The notes below the pieces were generated by a model. It was not told the DNA's origin, ran no database searches, and saw only the letters and a list, made by a program, of their open reading frames with translations. From Trichosporon coremiiforme (Eukaryota > Basidiomycota > Tremellomycetes > Trichosporonales > Trichosporonaceae), in contig BCJJ01000011.1 of assembly GCA_039545355.1 (NCBI GenBank), positions 1,334,851-1,398,850 on the forward strand: a stretch of 64,000 nt of DNA, read 5' to 3'. Numbering within the stretch: the first letter of the stretch is position 1; each line of letters starts with the position of its first letter. This document shows, piece after piece, positions 31,343 to 43,930 of this stretch. The position numbers and the translations under genes were made by a program.

Positions 31343-32988
31343 ATGTCCTTCCAACGAAAGCAGGAGAAGGATTTCACCCCCGAGGTTAAGGAGCTGACCC
31401 CGGAGGTCGAGAAGCTTGCCTCCGTGAGTTCTCTTCAGCTGAGCCGAGCGACGAACTGACAGACAGGGCGGCAAGCTCAACGAGGCGATTGACAAGATCT
31501 CCGCTCTGGAGAAGCAGACACGAAATGTAAGTTAACTCACATTGCAAGATAACTGACGACAAGGCGTCCGACATGCCGTCAACAGCAGCGCTGCTGCAGC
31601 TGCTCGTCCGGTTGTGCTGGCAGCAGGGTGACCTCGAGGCTCTCAACACGCAACTGCACGTCATGAGCAAGAAGCATGGACAGCTGAAGGAGGCGGTCGT
31701 TCGAATGGTCGACGAGGCGATCCCGTATCTCGCCGAGCTCAAGACGAAGAAGGAGGCCGGTGCGTTCAAGGGCAAGCCGGACGAGTGGCTGCGACTCCTG
31801 ACGACAATTCGCGACATCACCGAGGGCAAGATCTACCTCGAGCTACAGCGGGCGCGTCTGACGGTCATGCTCGCCGAGTACCATGAGGCGCTGTCGCACA
31901 CTGCGCCGAAGGCTTCGAGCTCGATCAAGACGGACGAGGACGAGGAGAAGAAGAAGGTCACGGGAGACGACGACAAGGAGAAGAAGGAGCCGGTCACCGC
32001 CGAAGACCACTTGAACGCGGCGGCGGACCTGATGAGCGACATCCAGATCGAGACGTACAGCAGCATGGACAAGCGGGAGAAGACCGAGTTCATTCTCGAG
32101 CAGATGCGACTCGAGTCGCTCCGCGGCAACTGGAGCAAGGTCCGCGTCGGCAGCAGGAAGATCAACCGCGTGTACCTGAAGGAGCCCGAGGTCTCCGACC
32201 TGAAGCTGCGGTACTACGACCTGATCGTCCAGCTCGCGCTCCAGGACGACAACTACCTCGAGGTGTGCAATGCGTACCAGGCGGTTTGGGACACGGCCGA
32301 GGTCAAGGCGGACGCCGAGCGGGAGCTCAACGTCATCGAGAACATTATCATGTACGTGGTCCTCGCGGCGTACAGCAACGAGCAGAACGACATGCTGCAC
32401 AAGCTGTACGCTATGCCGGAGCTGGAGAAGGCGCCTCTGCACTACCAGCTGCTCAAGTGCTTCGTCACGCGCGAGCTCATGCGCTGGCCCGGTATCGAGC
32501 AGCTGTACGGCCCTGCTCTGAGGAAGACGCCAGTCTTCGCCCCGGACAGCGAGCTCGGCAAGAAGACGGGACAGTCGCTCCAGCTGCAGAAGGCTGGTAC
32601 GGACACGACTCAGTCGCCTGGCGACGCGCGCTGGAAGCAGCTGCACACCCGTGTCATTGAGCACAACATCCGCGTCATCGAGCAGTACTACAGTCGCATC
32701 ACAATGGCGCGCCTGTGCCAGCTGCTCGACCTCGGGGAGGCGCAGGCCGAGAAGACGCTCTGCAAGCTGATCAACGACAAGACGGTGTACGGCAAGATTG
32801 ACCGCCCGAAGGGCGTCATCTGCTTCAAGAAGCCGATGAAGACGAACCAGACCCTCAACGTCTGGAGCAACGACATCTCCAAGATGCTCGAGCTCGTCGA
32901 GAAGACGAGCCACCTCGTCTCCAAAGAGTACGCCATGCACGAGGCCAACCAGGCCCAGGCCGGCAAGAGGAAGGCCGTCAAGGCTTAA
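31343..32988 (+). CDS. RPN5: 26S proteasome regulatory lid subunit Rpn5 (PSMD12)
   Basis: Structural PCI-domain subunit of the proteasome lid. Exons 31343-31423, 31467-31526 and 31564-32988 join in phase to 521 residues. The N-terminal helices carry KLNEAIDKISALEKQTRN and LLVRLCWQQGDLEALNTQL, followed by YLELQRARLTVMLAEYHEAL. A Lys/Asp/Glu-rich insert (about residues 165-195) makes it longer than the usual 440-500 residues. FILEQMRLESLRGNW and RYYDLIVQLALQDDNYLEV are family blocks. The C-terminal PCI winged helix is VIEHNIRVIEQYYSRITMAR, then LCQLLDLGEAQAEKTLCKLI and YGKIDRPKGVICF. The third exon has a slightly unusual acceptor (GACGACAAG). Confidence 0.93.
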
Positions 32989-33660
32989 GCTACTAGGACG
33001 TTGTAGCGCATTAGAGCGGAGCGGAAGGATGGATTCAGCAGTTTTCCCCCAGCATAGACGGACGTAGGAACGGTAGAGAGAACGGCCGCGTCCGCGCGGC
33101 AGTCAATAGACGCATTAGCTCCTCGGATGCATGTGGATATTTGCACCATGCACAAGCGGTTGCAGTGTGCGGCTGGGAACGGCGTTGGGATAATGACGAT
33201 ACGAAGATGCCGCTGTCCGCAATGCGTCATTATGTCGTCGACAAGCCGGGCAATGACGGGAGACCGTTTGTCTCGGTGCAACGGTGCGACGATGCAATGG
33301 CTGGTAGTGATCTTGCAGCTTCTGCAAGTGCATGCTCCATGAGGCGTAGCAGCGGCTCCGTCTGTGAGATGCAGCACAGCCGGCGAGGAAACCGAAGAGG
33401 TCGATACGGGAAGTTCGCCACCCACCCGTCCAGACCTCACCTAAACATCGCGAAACTGGTGGTGCCCCGGTTCTCAGGACCAAGAGATCGACACTTCGTC
33501 ATGTTCACCATTTCGCCTTGTGTGCGCAAAGACCTCCCTCCACATTCTGCAATGCACAAGTCTACGTCAGAAAACAAGGGCGTCAGTGCAGAGCTCGGTG
33601 CAACAGTCACAAGGCGGTAGTGATACAACAGATAGATCTACTGATGGGTATACAGATGCT
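32989..33660. other. Convergent intergenic region, no gene seen
   Basis: 670 bases between RPN5 and the following convergent gene. No supported feature. Confidence 0.4.
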
Positions 33661-34161
33661 CTAAAAGACGCGGGGAAGGGGAGCAGTCCCCGCACTCGGT
33701 GTGCTGGAGCTGGACGCGTCGCTGCCTTCACTGCTCTCTCCGCTGTTCCTCATCTCTTCCGTCTCGGGCGCCTCGCTGATACTGCCCAGGAGGCGGCGGC
33801 GGGTCCTGCCGCCTCGGCTTCCGCTTCTGGTCTTCTCCATCTTGGGCGGGATTTGTGTCAACACTTGCGAAGGTTGCGCGTCCAGACCGGGCAGGATCGC
33901 GGTGGCGGAAGGCGGCGAGGAGGGGCCGGAGAAAGAGGAAGAGCGGGAGGAAGAACGAGATGAGCCTGGAGAGGTGATCTTCGGTGGCGCCGGCAGGAAG
34001 GACAGGTCGCGCTTGCAGATGCGACACTCCTTGACTGTGAAGGCTTTGCGGGAGATGGGAACGCACTGGGCTGCTTTGTCAGTTACGCTGCTCTTGCTTT
34101 TTGCTTTCTCTTGTAACTCACCCCTGTTGCCCTGGGCGAGACAGAGCCAATCCTCGGACAT
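33661..34161 (-). CDS. Small uncharacterised protein with Cys pair, Ser-rich tail
   Basis: Starts MSEDWLCLAQGNR at 34161. A GTGAGT donor at 34121 and a TGACAAAG acceptor bound a 48-nt intron (34121-34074). Because 48 is divisible by three and the intron has no stop, both spliced (150 residues) and unspliced (166 residues) forms read through. The next block, AAQCVPISRKAFTVKECRIC, has a CxxC pair and, with Cys7, could form a small metal site. The rest is low complexity: RSSSRSSSFSGPSSPPSA, a basic SGSRGGRTRRRLL patch and a Ser-rich end. No family recognised. Confidence 0.5.
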   Translation of the reverse strand: MSEDWLCLAQGNRGELQEKAKSKSSVTDKAAQCVPISRKAFTVKECRICKRDLSFLPAPPKITSPGSSRSSSRSSSFSGPSSPPSATAILPGLDAQPSQVLTQIPPKMEKTRSGSRGGRTRRRLLGSISEAPETEEMRNSGESSEGSDASSSSTPSAGTAPLPRVF

Positions 34162-34466
34162 GATGTCTCGATGTTCTCGAGGCGAGTTCGCGAAAGGTGG
34201 AGGGAAGGGAAAGTTCGACGAGATTAGACGATGAAGGAGACGCGAAGGCGGGCGGGAGGCTTTTTGTGCTTGTCGTTGCAGAAGATGGCGGGGTACGCGT
34301 CCATACTAGTGCTGGTGGTAGTATGAGGTAGCTGGATCTGAAGGGTCTGAAGGGCGCCAGATGCTTAGATCGGCGCTTGTTATTGCGGGTGTGGGATGAA
34401 CAGGTGGTGTGGGAGTGGGAAGAGAGAGTAAGCATTCGCATTGTTCCACCTTTTTGCTTTTGTAAG

Positions 34467-34694
34467 GATCCACACCAGCTTGTCGCCAGGCATGGTTCGC
34501 TGTGGTTTCGCTTCGGGCATTCGCAACGACGCGAAAAAGAGTGGAAACCCGGCTTCCTCACCGCAGGTACGCTCGAAGCGGTGGAATACACCAGTTCGGG
34601 CGAAAAGGGCTATGACACCAAAGGCGATCTGCCCGACCGCGGGGCCGCCGCACTTGCCCGTTTCATCCGCTCGGTCCAGCTCCTGCGGCTCTAG
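34467..34694 (+). other. Short orphan coding-like segment
   Basis: About 75 codons read as plausible protein (LVARHGSLWFRFGHSQRREK; GFLTAGTLEAVEYTSSGEKG; LPDRGAAALARFIRSVQLL) and end at a TAG at 34692-34694. The frame has no convincing start or upstream exon. Its style is less fungal than neighbouring genes. It could be a gene remnant, a small insertion of foreign DNA, or chance. Confidence 0.2.
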
Positions 34695-34749
34695 TAGTCC
34701 ATCAGGCACAGCGATTGCCACTTTGGTGGATAATCTCCTGCATCTAAAA

Positions 34750-34769
34750 TCGAGTCGAGTCGAGTCGAT
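34750..34769. repeat. Pentanucleotide microsatellite (CGAGT)n
   Basis: Nearly four tandem copies of CGAGT in an intergenic region. Likely variable in length between strains. Confidence 0.8.
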
Positions 34770-37700
34770 ATTTTGAGGAGCAATCCATTACGATTAGGGT
34801 ACTCACCCCGCAGCATGTGACGTCCTCCCTACGGTCCTACTACAAATCCAAATCCGGCCATTACAGATATGTATGTGGAGCTGACGGTCATGACAGAATG
34901 GGCTCGGGTGCCTCAGTGGCGAACTGCGCGACTGGCTTCTATCGCATATCGCGTGGTCCCTCGTGAGACCCCCTCGTGAGGAAAGGTTGCGTTTATCGCG
35001 ATTCCCATCCAAGATGGTGGGAGCAATGACGCTTGCCCGCTTTCTCCGTACTTCCAGGAGTGATATCAGTGTGATTCATTCGTGGAACATGTCGCAGTCA
35101 CAAGAGCACGGATCAACTATTCGATCCTGGCTGTTGTCAGTATGCCCCTTTGCTCCCTTCGTGAGAACCCAGTGACGGACGCATGCGCATGTCCAGTGCA
35201 TCTCGGTAGCAGCAATCACATGCTTCTCTACGGCCTGGCCAGCGAGAGAGACCGATAAGCGGCAACGACCTTTCTCGAGGAGTGTCGAGTTGCCGAGGCT
35301 TGCCGAGAAAGCTGACTGTTGAGTTCGGCGCCCGACAGTCGAGTCTGCCCGACAACGCAGCCGAGGCCCGAGGTAGATAGGCTCTCGATGGCTGTGCAAT
35401 GGCATCGGGTTACTTGTTGAGTAACGATGGTGTGACAAGTGACGAGGATCGTCCATCACGCTCCCAACTGCCGTGTCTCGCCGTTGCCTGCGATCCGCAG
35501 TCGAAGCTGCCAATCTCCCATAACTTCAGCGCTGTTCCAGTTGAGGGCTATGATGCGTGATAGGTCGAGATTAGGGAGCTGATGTGTCCATTTGCACCTA
35601 CGTCTCCAGCTCCGTATCCAGGATGCAGATGTTTAGCCAACTTCTCCCAGTCGCGAGTCATGCCCTTCGCTCTCCGGTTGTGCAAGGGAGTAGTGCAGTG
35701 CAGCATGGTGGTAGGACGCGATGATATCATCCCGCGTGTCCTAATAATGTCGCGCTAGCCTGCTAAAACCAAGTTTTAAGCTGTTCGCCTACGCCCTGTA
35801 CGCCCTGTGCCCTTGCTCCATCCCGGTTCGCCGAAACGGGGCTGTGCCTGGCCTGAGTGATGGGTCTTGATGGGACCAAAAGTAAGCGCTAGCGCCCTCG
35901 GACCGTGCTAAACACGTTGTCGCACGTTGCGCGCCCTGAACCGCTCATGTCCGTTTTTCACCTCGCGTCTTCCTCGTAACTGCTGGTGAAACTAGTCCTG
36001 CTCATTGCTGATATCACTGTCATCGCTGCGGATGACATAAAAAACGGACAGAGTCGGAGCAATGAATACGACTGGTGTTGAAGTCGTGTTTCGCTTTGAC
36101 TCTACGCGACGCTGTCGCGCTCCAAGATCTCGCAGGGCTTGCACACTCCACTCTCTCGGATCCAACATGCCAGTACTCCATCTTCGTCATGTGCGGAGTT
36201 GGGTGGGCCGCCGCTGTGCCGAGGAGCGCAGCGAGTGTAGTCTGCATGCGTCTGATCAACTGTGCATGACGCTGCACTTGGAGGAACACCACCCGCTGCC
36301 AAGACTGCGGGGCTGTCCGCAAATGGACCACTCGGCGCAGCTGATCCGGCACATGACTTCTTCAGCTGACCACCAACACCGACCGAGGGCCGGTTCGGCG
36401 CGGGTTGTCTTCCTCGCGCTTCCCCACGCGTGCCCGGCGACGCCGCCCGTACCCCAGATTCGGCCTGACACTCGGCACACAAGGTGCGAGTTCACATTCT
36501 GTGGGGTAACGGGCAACATGATATCATGTTTTACACGGCGTGCCGCACCCGCGCCGAAAAAAGAACGCGCTGCGGACGTCTTTGGGTATGCCTGGCTCGC
36601 GAGCACATGCTCACGCTAAATTGCCTTAGTGTCTTCGGATGAAGAACGTCTACGCCCGCGCCGACGTTCCGAGTGTCGTTTCGACGTCGCGGAGACGCAG
36701 TTTCGGCGTCGGGCAGCTCGCGCAGCTCAGAGCTGTACACTAACGCACCACCCAGTGGGCCAAGATACATCACACATGTGAGGCCCGAGGCATGGAGAAT
36801 GGAGCACTAAGAGCCCCGAAATACCCAGCGGTCCTGGTCCTGGGTGCTGCCCCTCTCTCGTACCCCTCGAACCTGGAAGCGAGCCTGATGGACCTGACGG
36901 GGAGATGAGGGCAAGGGGCAAGATTGAGGACGCGTCGGTCAGATAATGAAGATTACATGAACGGTTCAGCGCGCCATTCAACTTGCATTTGGCGCTGTTT
37001 AGGTTCGGTCTCACTCGGTCTCCGGCGGATCGGACTCCGGGGCGCGCGACGCAGGAACTTGGTGCAGTGGCATGTACGAAACTGCTCACCTGCAGGCACA
37101 TGAAAGAGCAGGTCAGGAGTTCCAGGGTTGGCTGCTGGTCACTGGATCAACTTCGCCCACCTCTCCCTGTCCCCTCTTCGCGTCGGAGGGCTGTCGGGGA
37201 TCAAGGTGAAGCACGGCGTACGGACAGCGGACAGGTGTCGGCGCTCTGTGTAATGCGGCGCATGAGGGAGCGGAGTGGTGCGGGATGTAAGTGCAGAGGG
37301 ACGGCATTGCTCCGCCACCAGATGATGTCGGCCTGACACAGTGGAACAATGGAATGCTCCAGACGTCAATGCCCACATGCGCCAGAAGCGCCAAAAGGCA
37401 AAGCGAACATGGCGGATGCAGGTGCGCCGTTGTCTCCTGATGTGTGTGAACATGGGGCTGCAAGGTACACGATGGGATTGCTGCCGAGTGCACTTGCATC
37501 CGTGACTGCAGCGCCCACCGGACCAAATGGTTACTCAGCGGGAAACGGAAAACGGGGATTTGAGGAACCGTTATCAGCGTATCTGTCACACATGGTGCAT
37601 TGATCACCTGCCACTGTTATCAGCTCTGTGGTAGCGTTACCAACGTTTGTCTGCTTGCCGGGCGATCGAGCGGCCGGCCGTGTTGCGCCCCCTTTCTCGT

Positions 37701-38532
37701 CTCGCCACCGCCAATGAGCTGGGGGGACAGGAATCCCCGAATACCTCGAATAACTGGGGTTGCAGGATCGCAGGAACGGTTGCAAGCATGCAAGCATGAT
37801 GTCGCATGCGGATGGCGACAGAGCTGTAAGAGCTGCAGTGGTGACGTAGGTTTTCCTTAGGACATTATTCAGGGTCAACGGTGATCCTGCGTACTAGTAA
37901 GACGCAGGACGCAGGGGGGCGGAGGCCGTACTCGAGGAACGGCTTAAGGGTTTGGCGGGGTTAATGAGGTTGGTTCCCCGAATACAAGAGGGGATTACCG
38001 AGGGTGCATCGATTAAGGCCACGAGCGCCGTCTTTAGCGGCCCTATACCCGTACAACCGATCCACCACTGGCCACCGGAGGACGTAGAGTGCGAGTGTCC
38101 ACCGCTGCACCCACCATAACCCACCGCGCACCGCATGCACTGCACACCGGCGACCTCAGCCTCGAGCCTCGCGCTCGACCGCCGTACCGCTCGCCGGCCG
38201 CAGGGGCCCTGCAGATCCCTTACCCAACCTACTAACCACCAGCCAGTCAACCACCCAGCTGGCCAGCATCCATCAGACACACTACACTCAACTCTGCACA
38301 ACGCTCGTTCTCACCTTTGCGCACCGCACACACCAACCCTCCCCCACTACCACTGTCACCGCTCATGACGACGCATATCGCCCCCATACGACGCCGATAG
38401 TCGCCTTCGCCACCTCCGTCCCCTTCCCGGACGACCTCCTACTCCCCACCCCGGCCACCTCTCCCAATCCTTCCACCAGCCTCGACATCTCCCCGTCCGC
38501 ACAGCGGTCCTACCCCGCAACCCCCGCCCACC

Positions 38533-41500
38533 ATGCCTCCTACCACGGCCGTCTCCGTCACCTCCACAGCCGTCGAACGTACGGCGACTACCCTCGATGC
38601 CATTCGAAGCAAAATACCGAGCAAGGACGCAAAGGAGCGGGTAGAGGCGAAATATGATGTCGTTCTCGACTGTGAGTCTTTGTTCCACCTCCGACAGATA
38701 CGCTGAGTGCTGCCTTCCTTGACCGGCTGCCCACTGCAACGTCAGATCCACCTGCTTGGCGCACTTGCAGTGGCGTGTGCGGAGTGCGGTAGCTCTCGCC
38801 TGGACCTGGATGTGCTGCCGAAAGTCCCGGCCTCGGCCGCACGAACGTCTTCCCTGTGAACGCCCGTGTGTTGCCCGAGGTTTGTTGTCGCCTCCCGGTG
38901 TTTCAACACATTGCAGATCTTCTGATCACTGCGCACACCATCGTACTCCGTCCCACATTTCCTCTTGATCGCCATCTCGCGTTCACCATGGCCCGCTGTT
39001 TGCTAACTTTAACCAGACCCAAACCTTGAATTGCACTCGGCCGCCGCCAGTGGTAACATCGGTCTCGTGCATTACGCCCTGACGCACGGACAGCCTGTCA
39101 ACTCGCTCCTCCATGGATGCCTGCCGATACACGCCGCCAGCTCGGGAGGAAGCGTCGGCGTCGTACGCATGCTGCTCGACCGGGGCGCTGATGTGAACGC
39201 ACCCCGGTTGCCGCGGCGGTATAGCGGCGACGCGAAGCGGTCCGGAGCTCCGGCAGTCGGCACTGCAGGTGAGCAACCCATTTCGTGCCCACGAATCCAG
39301 TCTCGATCGCATTCACTGACCACGCCTTAGGGTCTACACCACTGCACTTCGCGGCCGCGAATGGCCATGCCCCGGTCGTTCAGATCCTGCTTGCATCTGG
39401 TGCGGTGCCGGACAAGCAGGACAAGAACGGCCTGACGCCGGAAGACCTCGCTGAGATGAGCGGATACAACGAGGTCGTCCACACCATCCGAGTATGGTAC
39501 CAGATCAACGGTCACATCCGCGCATCGACGTCTACGTCTGCCGTCAACGTCCGATCAAGAGCCAACTCGTTCGCCAGCAATCAGTCAGATGTCACGGATG
39601 CGTCCGTCTCCGGATCGTCTGCCCGAAAAGGCAAGGAACGAGCGTCGAGCATGGTCAGCGCTGCTTCCGAGAAGGGGCTCCGGCTATTGCGCGGCAGCTT
39701 TGACGGCAAGTTCCAGCGTAACGGATCCGCACCGAACGATGCTGCCGGCGCACTCAGAAGCGACGGCAGCGACAGCGGTTCGATCGCCACACCGTATATG
39801 GAGCCCATCAACACTTCTGACCTTCCGTCTCCCGTTGGTGGCGACCTTAGTTCGCCTGGCGGAGACGAGGACACCGAGGAGACGATTACGCCTGACACGC
39901 ATCAGCCGCCGACACCGACCTCGCCTGTTGACACAGTGTCGCCCAACTTGAGCAAGGAGAAGACGTCACGAAGACCGTCCCTGCCTTCCATCTTAGAGAA
40001 GGCTGCTCACCCTGGCGTTGCGTTCCGGAATCGTATGCGTAAGGTCGAGGGCGGACAGACCACTGGTGCCATTGCCGAGCATTGCGAGGATGCGCCGGAA
40101 TCATTACCACACGACGATCAGACTTCGGGTATTCGTGGAAGACTTCGGCCCTCGGAAATCAAGGCGAAGATGGACAAGGCCAAGGTCGACAAGCAAGCGA
40201 TCCTGAAGATGTTCAAGCGTGATTACTCGCCGCCTTCGCGAAGCCCTAGTCCGCCGCCTCGTCGGGCGGAGCCCCTCCCTCACCCGACCCAGATCGAGCA
40301 TGACATTGCCCGGCTACGACGTGCCTCGATGGATCCGGAGTTGGCCCAGATGGCTATGGACGCCCAGACACTTGGCGAGCGACTGGAAATGTCCTCCCAC
40401 ACAACCTCGGCTCCCGCGGCTAAGACTCGGTTTTTTGAGAGTGTTCCGCCCAGTCCTTCACTGACTTCGTACTCGGATCGCCCGCCGGCCAAAGCGAATG
40501 GCACAGACCGGTCAGGGTGGGATCGACGACTCTCGCGCCACAGCACCATGAGCCCGAGCCCTCTCGCAAACGAGTGGGGCCGGAGCGAATCGAGCGACGG
40601 CAATGCTACCATCCGCCGCACGCTGACAGAAGTCCGCAAGCCCTCTGGCGAGCACAAGGGTCCGCGAAGAATGCCGAGCGCACCTTCGATGCCCTCCATG
40701 AGCAACCAGTCTATCGCGTCGTTCAAGAAGCGACAGACGCTTTCTCACACGCCTTCCATGACGGCCAGCAATGGCGAATCGTTGACCGCAGCAGCAGCCT
40801 CGCGGGATGAGATCGACAGCAGCGTCATCGTGCCTAAGCTCGAGGCGCTGGCCCAGAGCCGCAGCCGAGATACTACGGCTGACGAAGCCTCTCCACACGA
40901 GGGAAGCTCGACCTCGACAGCACTGCCGCCATCTAGCACGTCCTCTGCTCTCCTCGACACGCCATCCACCGAAGCCGGCACCGACACGACACCGATTGCG
41001 CAGTCAGGGCTCAAGACACCGCCCGAGGTGGCTGTGTCCGAGTACCTCGAACCGCCGCAGGCGGAGCACGAGGCCGTCGAAGCTATCATCGCCTCGGATC
41101 AGACTGGCCGTTACCGCGGCGAGAGCATCGGCTCAAACCAGACTGACTCGACCGGTGGCGTCTTAACGACACCGCCCTCCTCTCGCGTCCTGACCCCGCC
41201 CGGCTCGCGACACCCCTCTGTCGGTGACGAGCTCGACGTCCGTTGCATGGGACTAGTGCCTGCCGAGGGTAATGCTCTCCCAGGCATCCCCAGGACCAGC
41301 GAGAGCTCCTTGTCTGCTATCGCTGCCAAGTTCCCGCCTGTGCCGGAGAACGGTCTCGCCCGCAACATGCCCTCTACTGCGCCGCCCCGACCGCCTGTCC
41401 GAACAATCTCGTCTCATGCCGAGGCGAAGACGGCGATGGAGCAGGCCGAGCGTGACGTTCTGGAACTGGCGCAGGTGCCCGACACCGCGAGTGCGAACCG

Positions 41501-42374
41501 CGATCTCGCTTCGCAGCTTGCGGCGTACGGCGAGACACACGCCATCGCCCAAGAGTTTGAGCGCGCTGAACGCCGCTCGTCGCGCACGTCGCGTAGCAGC
41601 TCGGATCGGACAAGCCAGATGTCGAGCCACCTCTCTCTGACCGACCGCGGAGAGCGCCACCGTATCTCGTCGCACCCCCCTCACCCACGCTCGACTCACA
41701 GCCGCAGCGGCTCTATGCCTTCACCTGCCGCTCCCGAATCGGCATCCAACGCTTGGATGCCAATGCCAGTCAACCAGATCTACGACCGCCGCGAGCAGGC
41801 ATACCGTGAACGCTTGTCGGCTCTGACTTCGGCTGCTGCCGCTACGTCCGCTCACCACCGCCTGCCTACCAAGCAGCAGCGCTACGGCCACATCTCTGAC
41901 ATGTGGGCGACCGGCCAGTCTGGCTCCAGCCTGCAACGTCGTATCACGTCTCCCTCGCACCGCATGAACGGCGCTCCGCCAGTGAAGAACGGCACGTCTG
42001 GCAGCGGCACGTACCCCTCGTCGCTCAGTGTGACGCCGAGCTTGAACAACAGCCTCAGCAACAGCATGGCGAGCGGCGGCAAGCCGATCATGCGCTCGTC
42101 GTCGCTGACGCGGCCGACCAAGCCCGGCGGCCTGCGCCACGACGCACGCTACCAGGGTCTCGCGGCCGCACGCTCGTACGCTGCCACCTCGCCACATGCC
42201 GCCGCTGCGCGCCCGCGCCACAAGTCGGACGGCCACGACGAGCGCCAGTCGAGCGAAGCCGAGCGCGAATCGCCCGTCGTACCGAACGGCTTCGTCGTCC
42301 CCGACTACCCGCAGCGCAAGGTGTCGCGCAAACAGAAGTTCAAGGCGGCCCTAGGCAACCTGGCCCGGCGATAG
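38533..42374 (+). CDS. Ankyrin-repeat protein with long Ser-rich tail
   Basis: Exons 38533-38671, 39017-39268 and 39331-42374 join in phase to 1144 residues. The ankyrin units are in the first 250 residues: NLELHSAAASGNIGLVHYAL, PIHAASSGGSVGVVRMLLDR, GSTPLHFAAANGHAPVVQIL and a final KNGLTPEDLAEMSGYNEVV. The remaining 900 residues are low complexity, rich in Ser, Pro, Arg and Thr, with many SP/TP sites (for example SPPSRSPSPPPRR and VLTTPPSSRVLTPPGSRHPS) and a basic C-terminus (QRKVSRKQKFKAALGNLARR). This design fits a scaffold or regulator controlled by phosphorylation. No enzyme domain or membrane helix was seen. The first intron is 345 nt, long for this window, and could hide another exon. 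The start at 38533 has a CCACCATG-like context. Confidence 0.8.
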
Positions 42375-43119
42375 CCGAACGAGTTCCCACTGCCACCCAA
42401 AACACGCACTTGCTTACCTCTTCCTTTGTATTACGACCTTCCTCGTTGTCTTTGGTTTCTCCGCATCCGACTCGCATAGTTTTCCCCAGTTTTTCGTCCC
42501 GGAAAGTGTATGTTTGCATGTCCCCCCTTGGCGCTGTCATACCACACCCCCCACCCCCGTCATATCCATAACCTGCAACTCTCATCTATCCTTGGCATTG
42601 CGACTGCAGATGCAGACAAATCTCATGAACACGGGGCCGCTGAGTGGCCTGAGTTGCATGTGTGAGAAACTACCGGCGAACTGACGCAGGCCGTGGAGCA
42701 AGATCGTGGAGCGTGGGACTCGGGCCAGGCGACTTGGCCCGAGCTTGTCGAGGGCAGGCACAGGCTTCGGAGTCCGAGCCTGGACGGTACGGTGTAAGTC
42801 ACGTGCCGCTTGTGGCGAATCAAGGATCTTGTGTCGTGAAATACCATAGACAGCTACGGGATACACCAGGAAAGTGTCACTCTCGCAGCACCCAACGAGC
42901 AACGGTGCAGCAGCAGCGTCATGACTCATAAGGTCAGTGAGCTGCGCCCGCCGCGTGGGCGTCCCGGCGTAGCGCCGATCACACACGGTCTGGACCGGAG
43001 ACCGGGGCAACGAGGCGGGTGCATATCTCAAGCTAAGACACACAGTCACTGAGTCAACCGAAGGACGTCTTCCTCCATCGTCATCTACCACGTCCACTCC
43101 ATTCCCCATTCACAAGACC
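42375..43119. other. Intergenic, no gene seen
   Basis: 745 bases between two same-strand genes, with no supported feature. Confidence 0.4.
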
Positions 43120-43930
43120 ATGTCCTCGCCAGACCCCAGCAATCCAATCCCCGTGGCGAGCGAGCCGGAGCAGCCCCAGCAGCCTCATCAAGAGAAGCGG
43201 CGTGTGAGCGAAGTGGGTTTGTGAGTTGACGTGTTCCACTAACCAGCTACAGGCTCTGAACAAGAGCAAGAACGCACGCGAAGAAGACGATACCGAAGAC
43301 GAGAAACCTACCAAGAAGCGCGCCGTTGAGGACGACGAGACGCGCCCCACGCCCGCTCCCGTCGACAATGCCAACGAGACCGACAAAAGTGAGGGTGGCG
43401 ATAACGCCTTGGCGGAAACCAGCCTCGACGACCCCTCTCTCCGCACTTATCTGCACCACCACTCTCGCCTCCTCGTGAAGAACTACGAGGCGCAGGTGAA
43501 GATCCAGAACAGCCTCGTGAACCTGCAAGAGGTGCTCAGCCACCAATCCGTCATGATGCAAGAGGCGGCGTGCGTCTACGTCAGCTCGCAGTACCTGACG
43601 AACAAGATAGAGGTGCTCGGTCCCAAGTTCCCTGCGATCACCGGATGGAGGAAACCTGACTTTCGCTCCGAGGGGTTGAGCAGGCTCGACACTGCCGAGG
43701 TGCCTGACTTGTACGAGGAGATCAAGGAGCTCGCCAGTAAGGTCGCGTGGAGGTGCGTTAACGATGGGTGCGGGGAGAGTTTTGGGAGCAGGAAGGAGCT
43801 GCGCAAGCATCTCAAGTGAGCTTTGAGGTTGGTCTGAGCTGACATAACCAGGGAGTGTTTCGCCGACGAAGAGGAAGAAGAGGAGGAAAACAACGGCGAC
43901 GAAGAGGAGGACGAAGAGGTGGGCGAGTAA
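43120..43930 (+). CDS. Uncharacterised protein with C2HC zinc-finger-like motif
   Basis: Exons 43120-43212, 43247-43815 and 43852-43930 give 246 residues. The first intron is 34 nt, with CACTAAC branch and CAG acceptor; using the next CAG would remove two residues. The N-terminus is Pro/Glu/Gln-rich and charged (MSSPDPSNPIPVASEPEQPQ; EEDDTEDEKPTKKRAVEDDE). A helical block follows (YLHHHSRLLVKNYEAQVKIQ; LVNLQEVLSHQSVMMQEAAC). Near residue 205 the motif CVNDGC...KHLKEC has the spacing of a zinc finger (Cys-x4-Cys, then His and Cys). The last exon is a Glu/Asp tail ending in EEDEEVGE. Nuclear localisation is plausible from KPTKKR. No family recognised. Confidence 0.65.

Larger units (their letters stand above)
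34162..38532. other. 4.4-kb gene-poor region
   Basis: Largest stretch without a recognised gene. Open frames on both strands lack protein-like composition except for one short segment at 34467-34694, listed separately. A CGAGT pentamer repeat occurs at 34750-34769. The last 400 bases are the C-rich leader of the ankyrin gene. No transposon or tRNA signature was seen. Confidence 0.4.

Noticed and set aside
36062..36619. 185-residue frame in the gene-poor region
   Set aside because: Rich in Arg, His, Cys and Ser with no repeated pattern or motif; it looks like chance.
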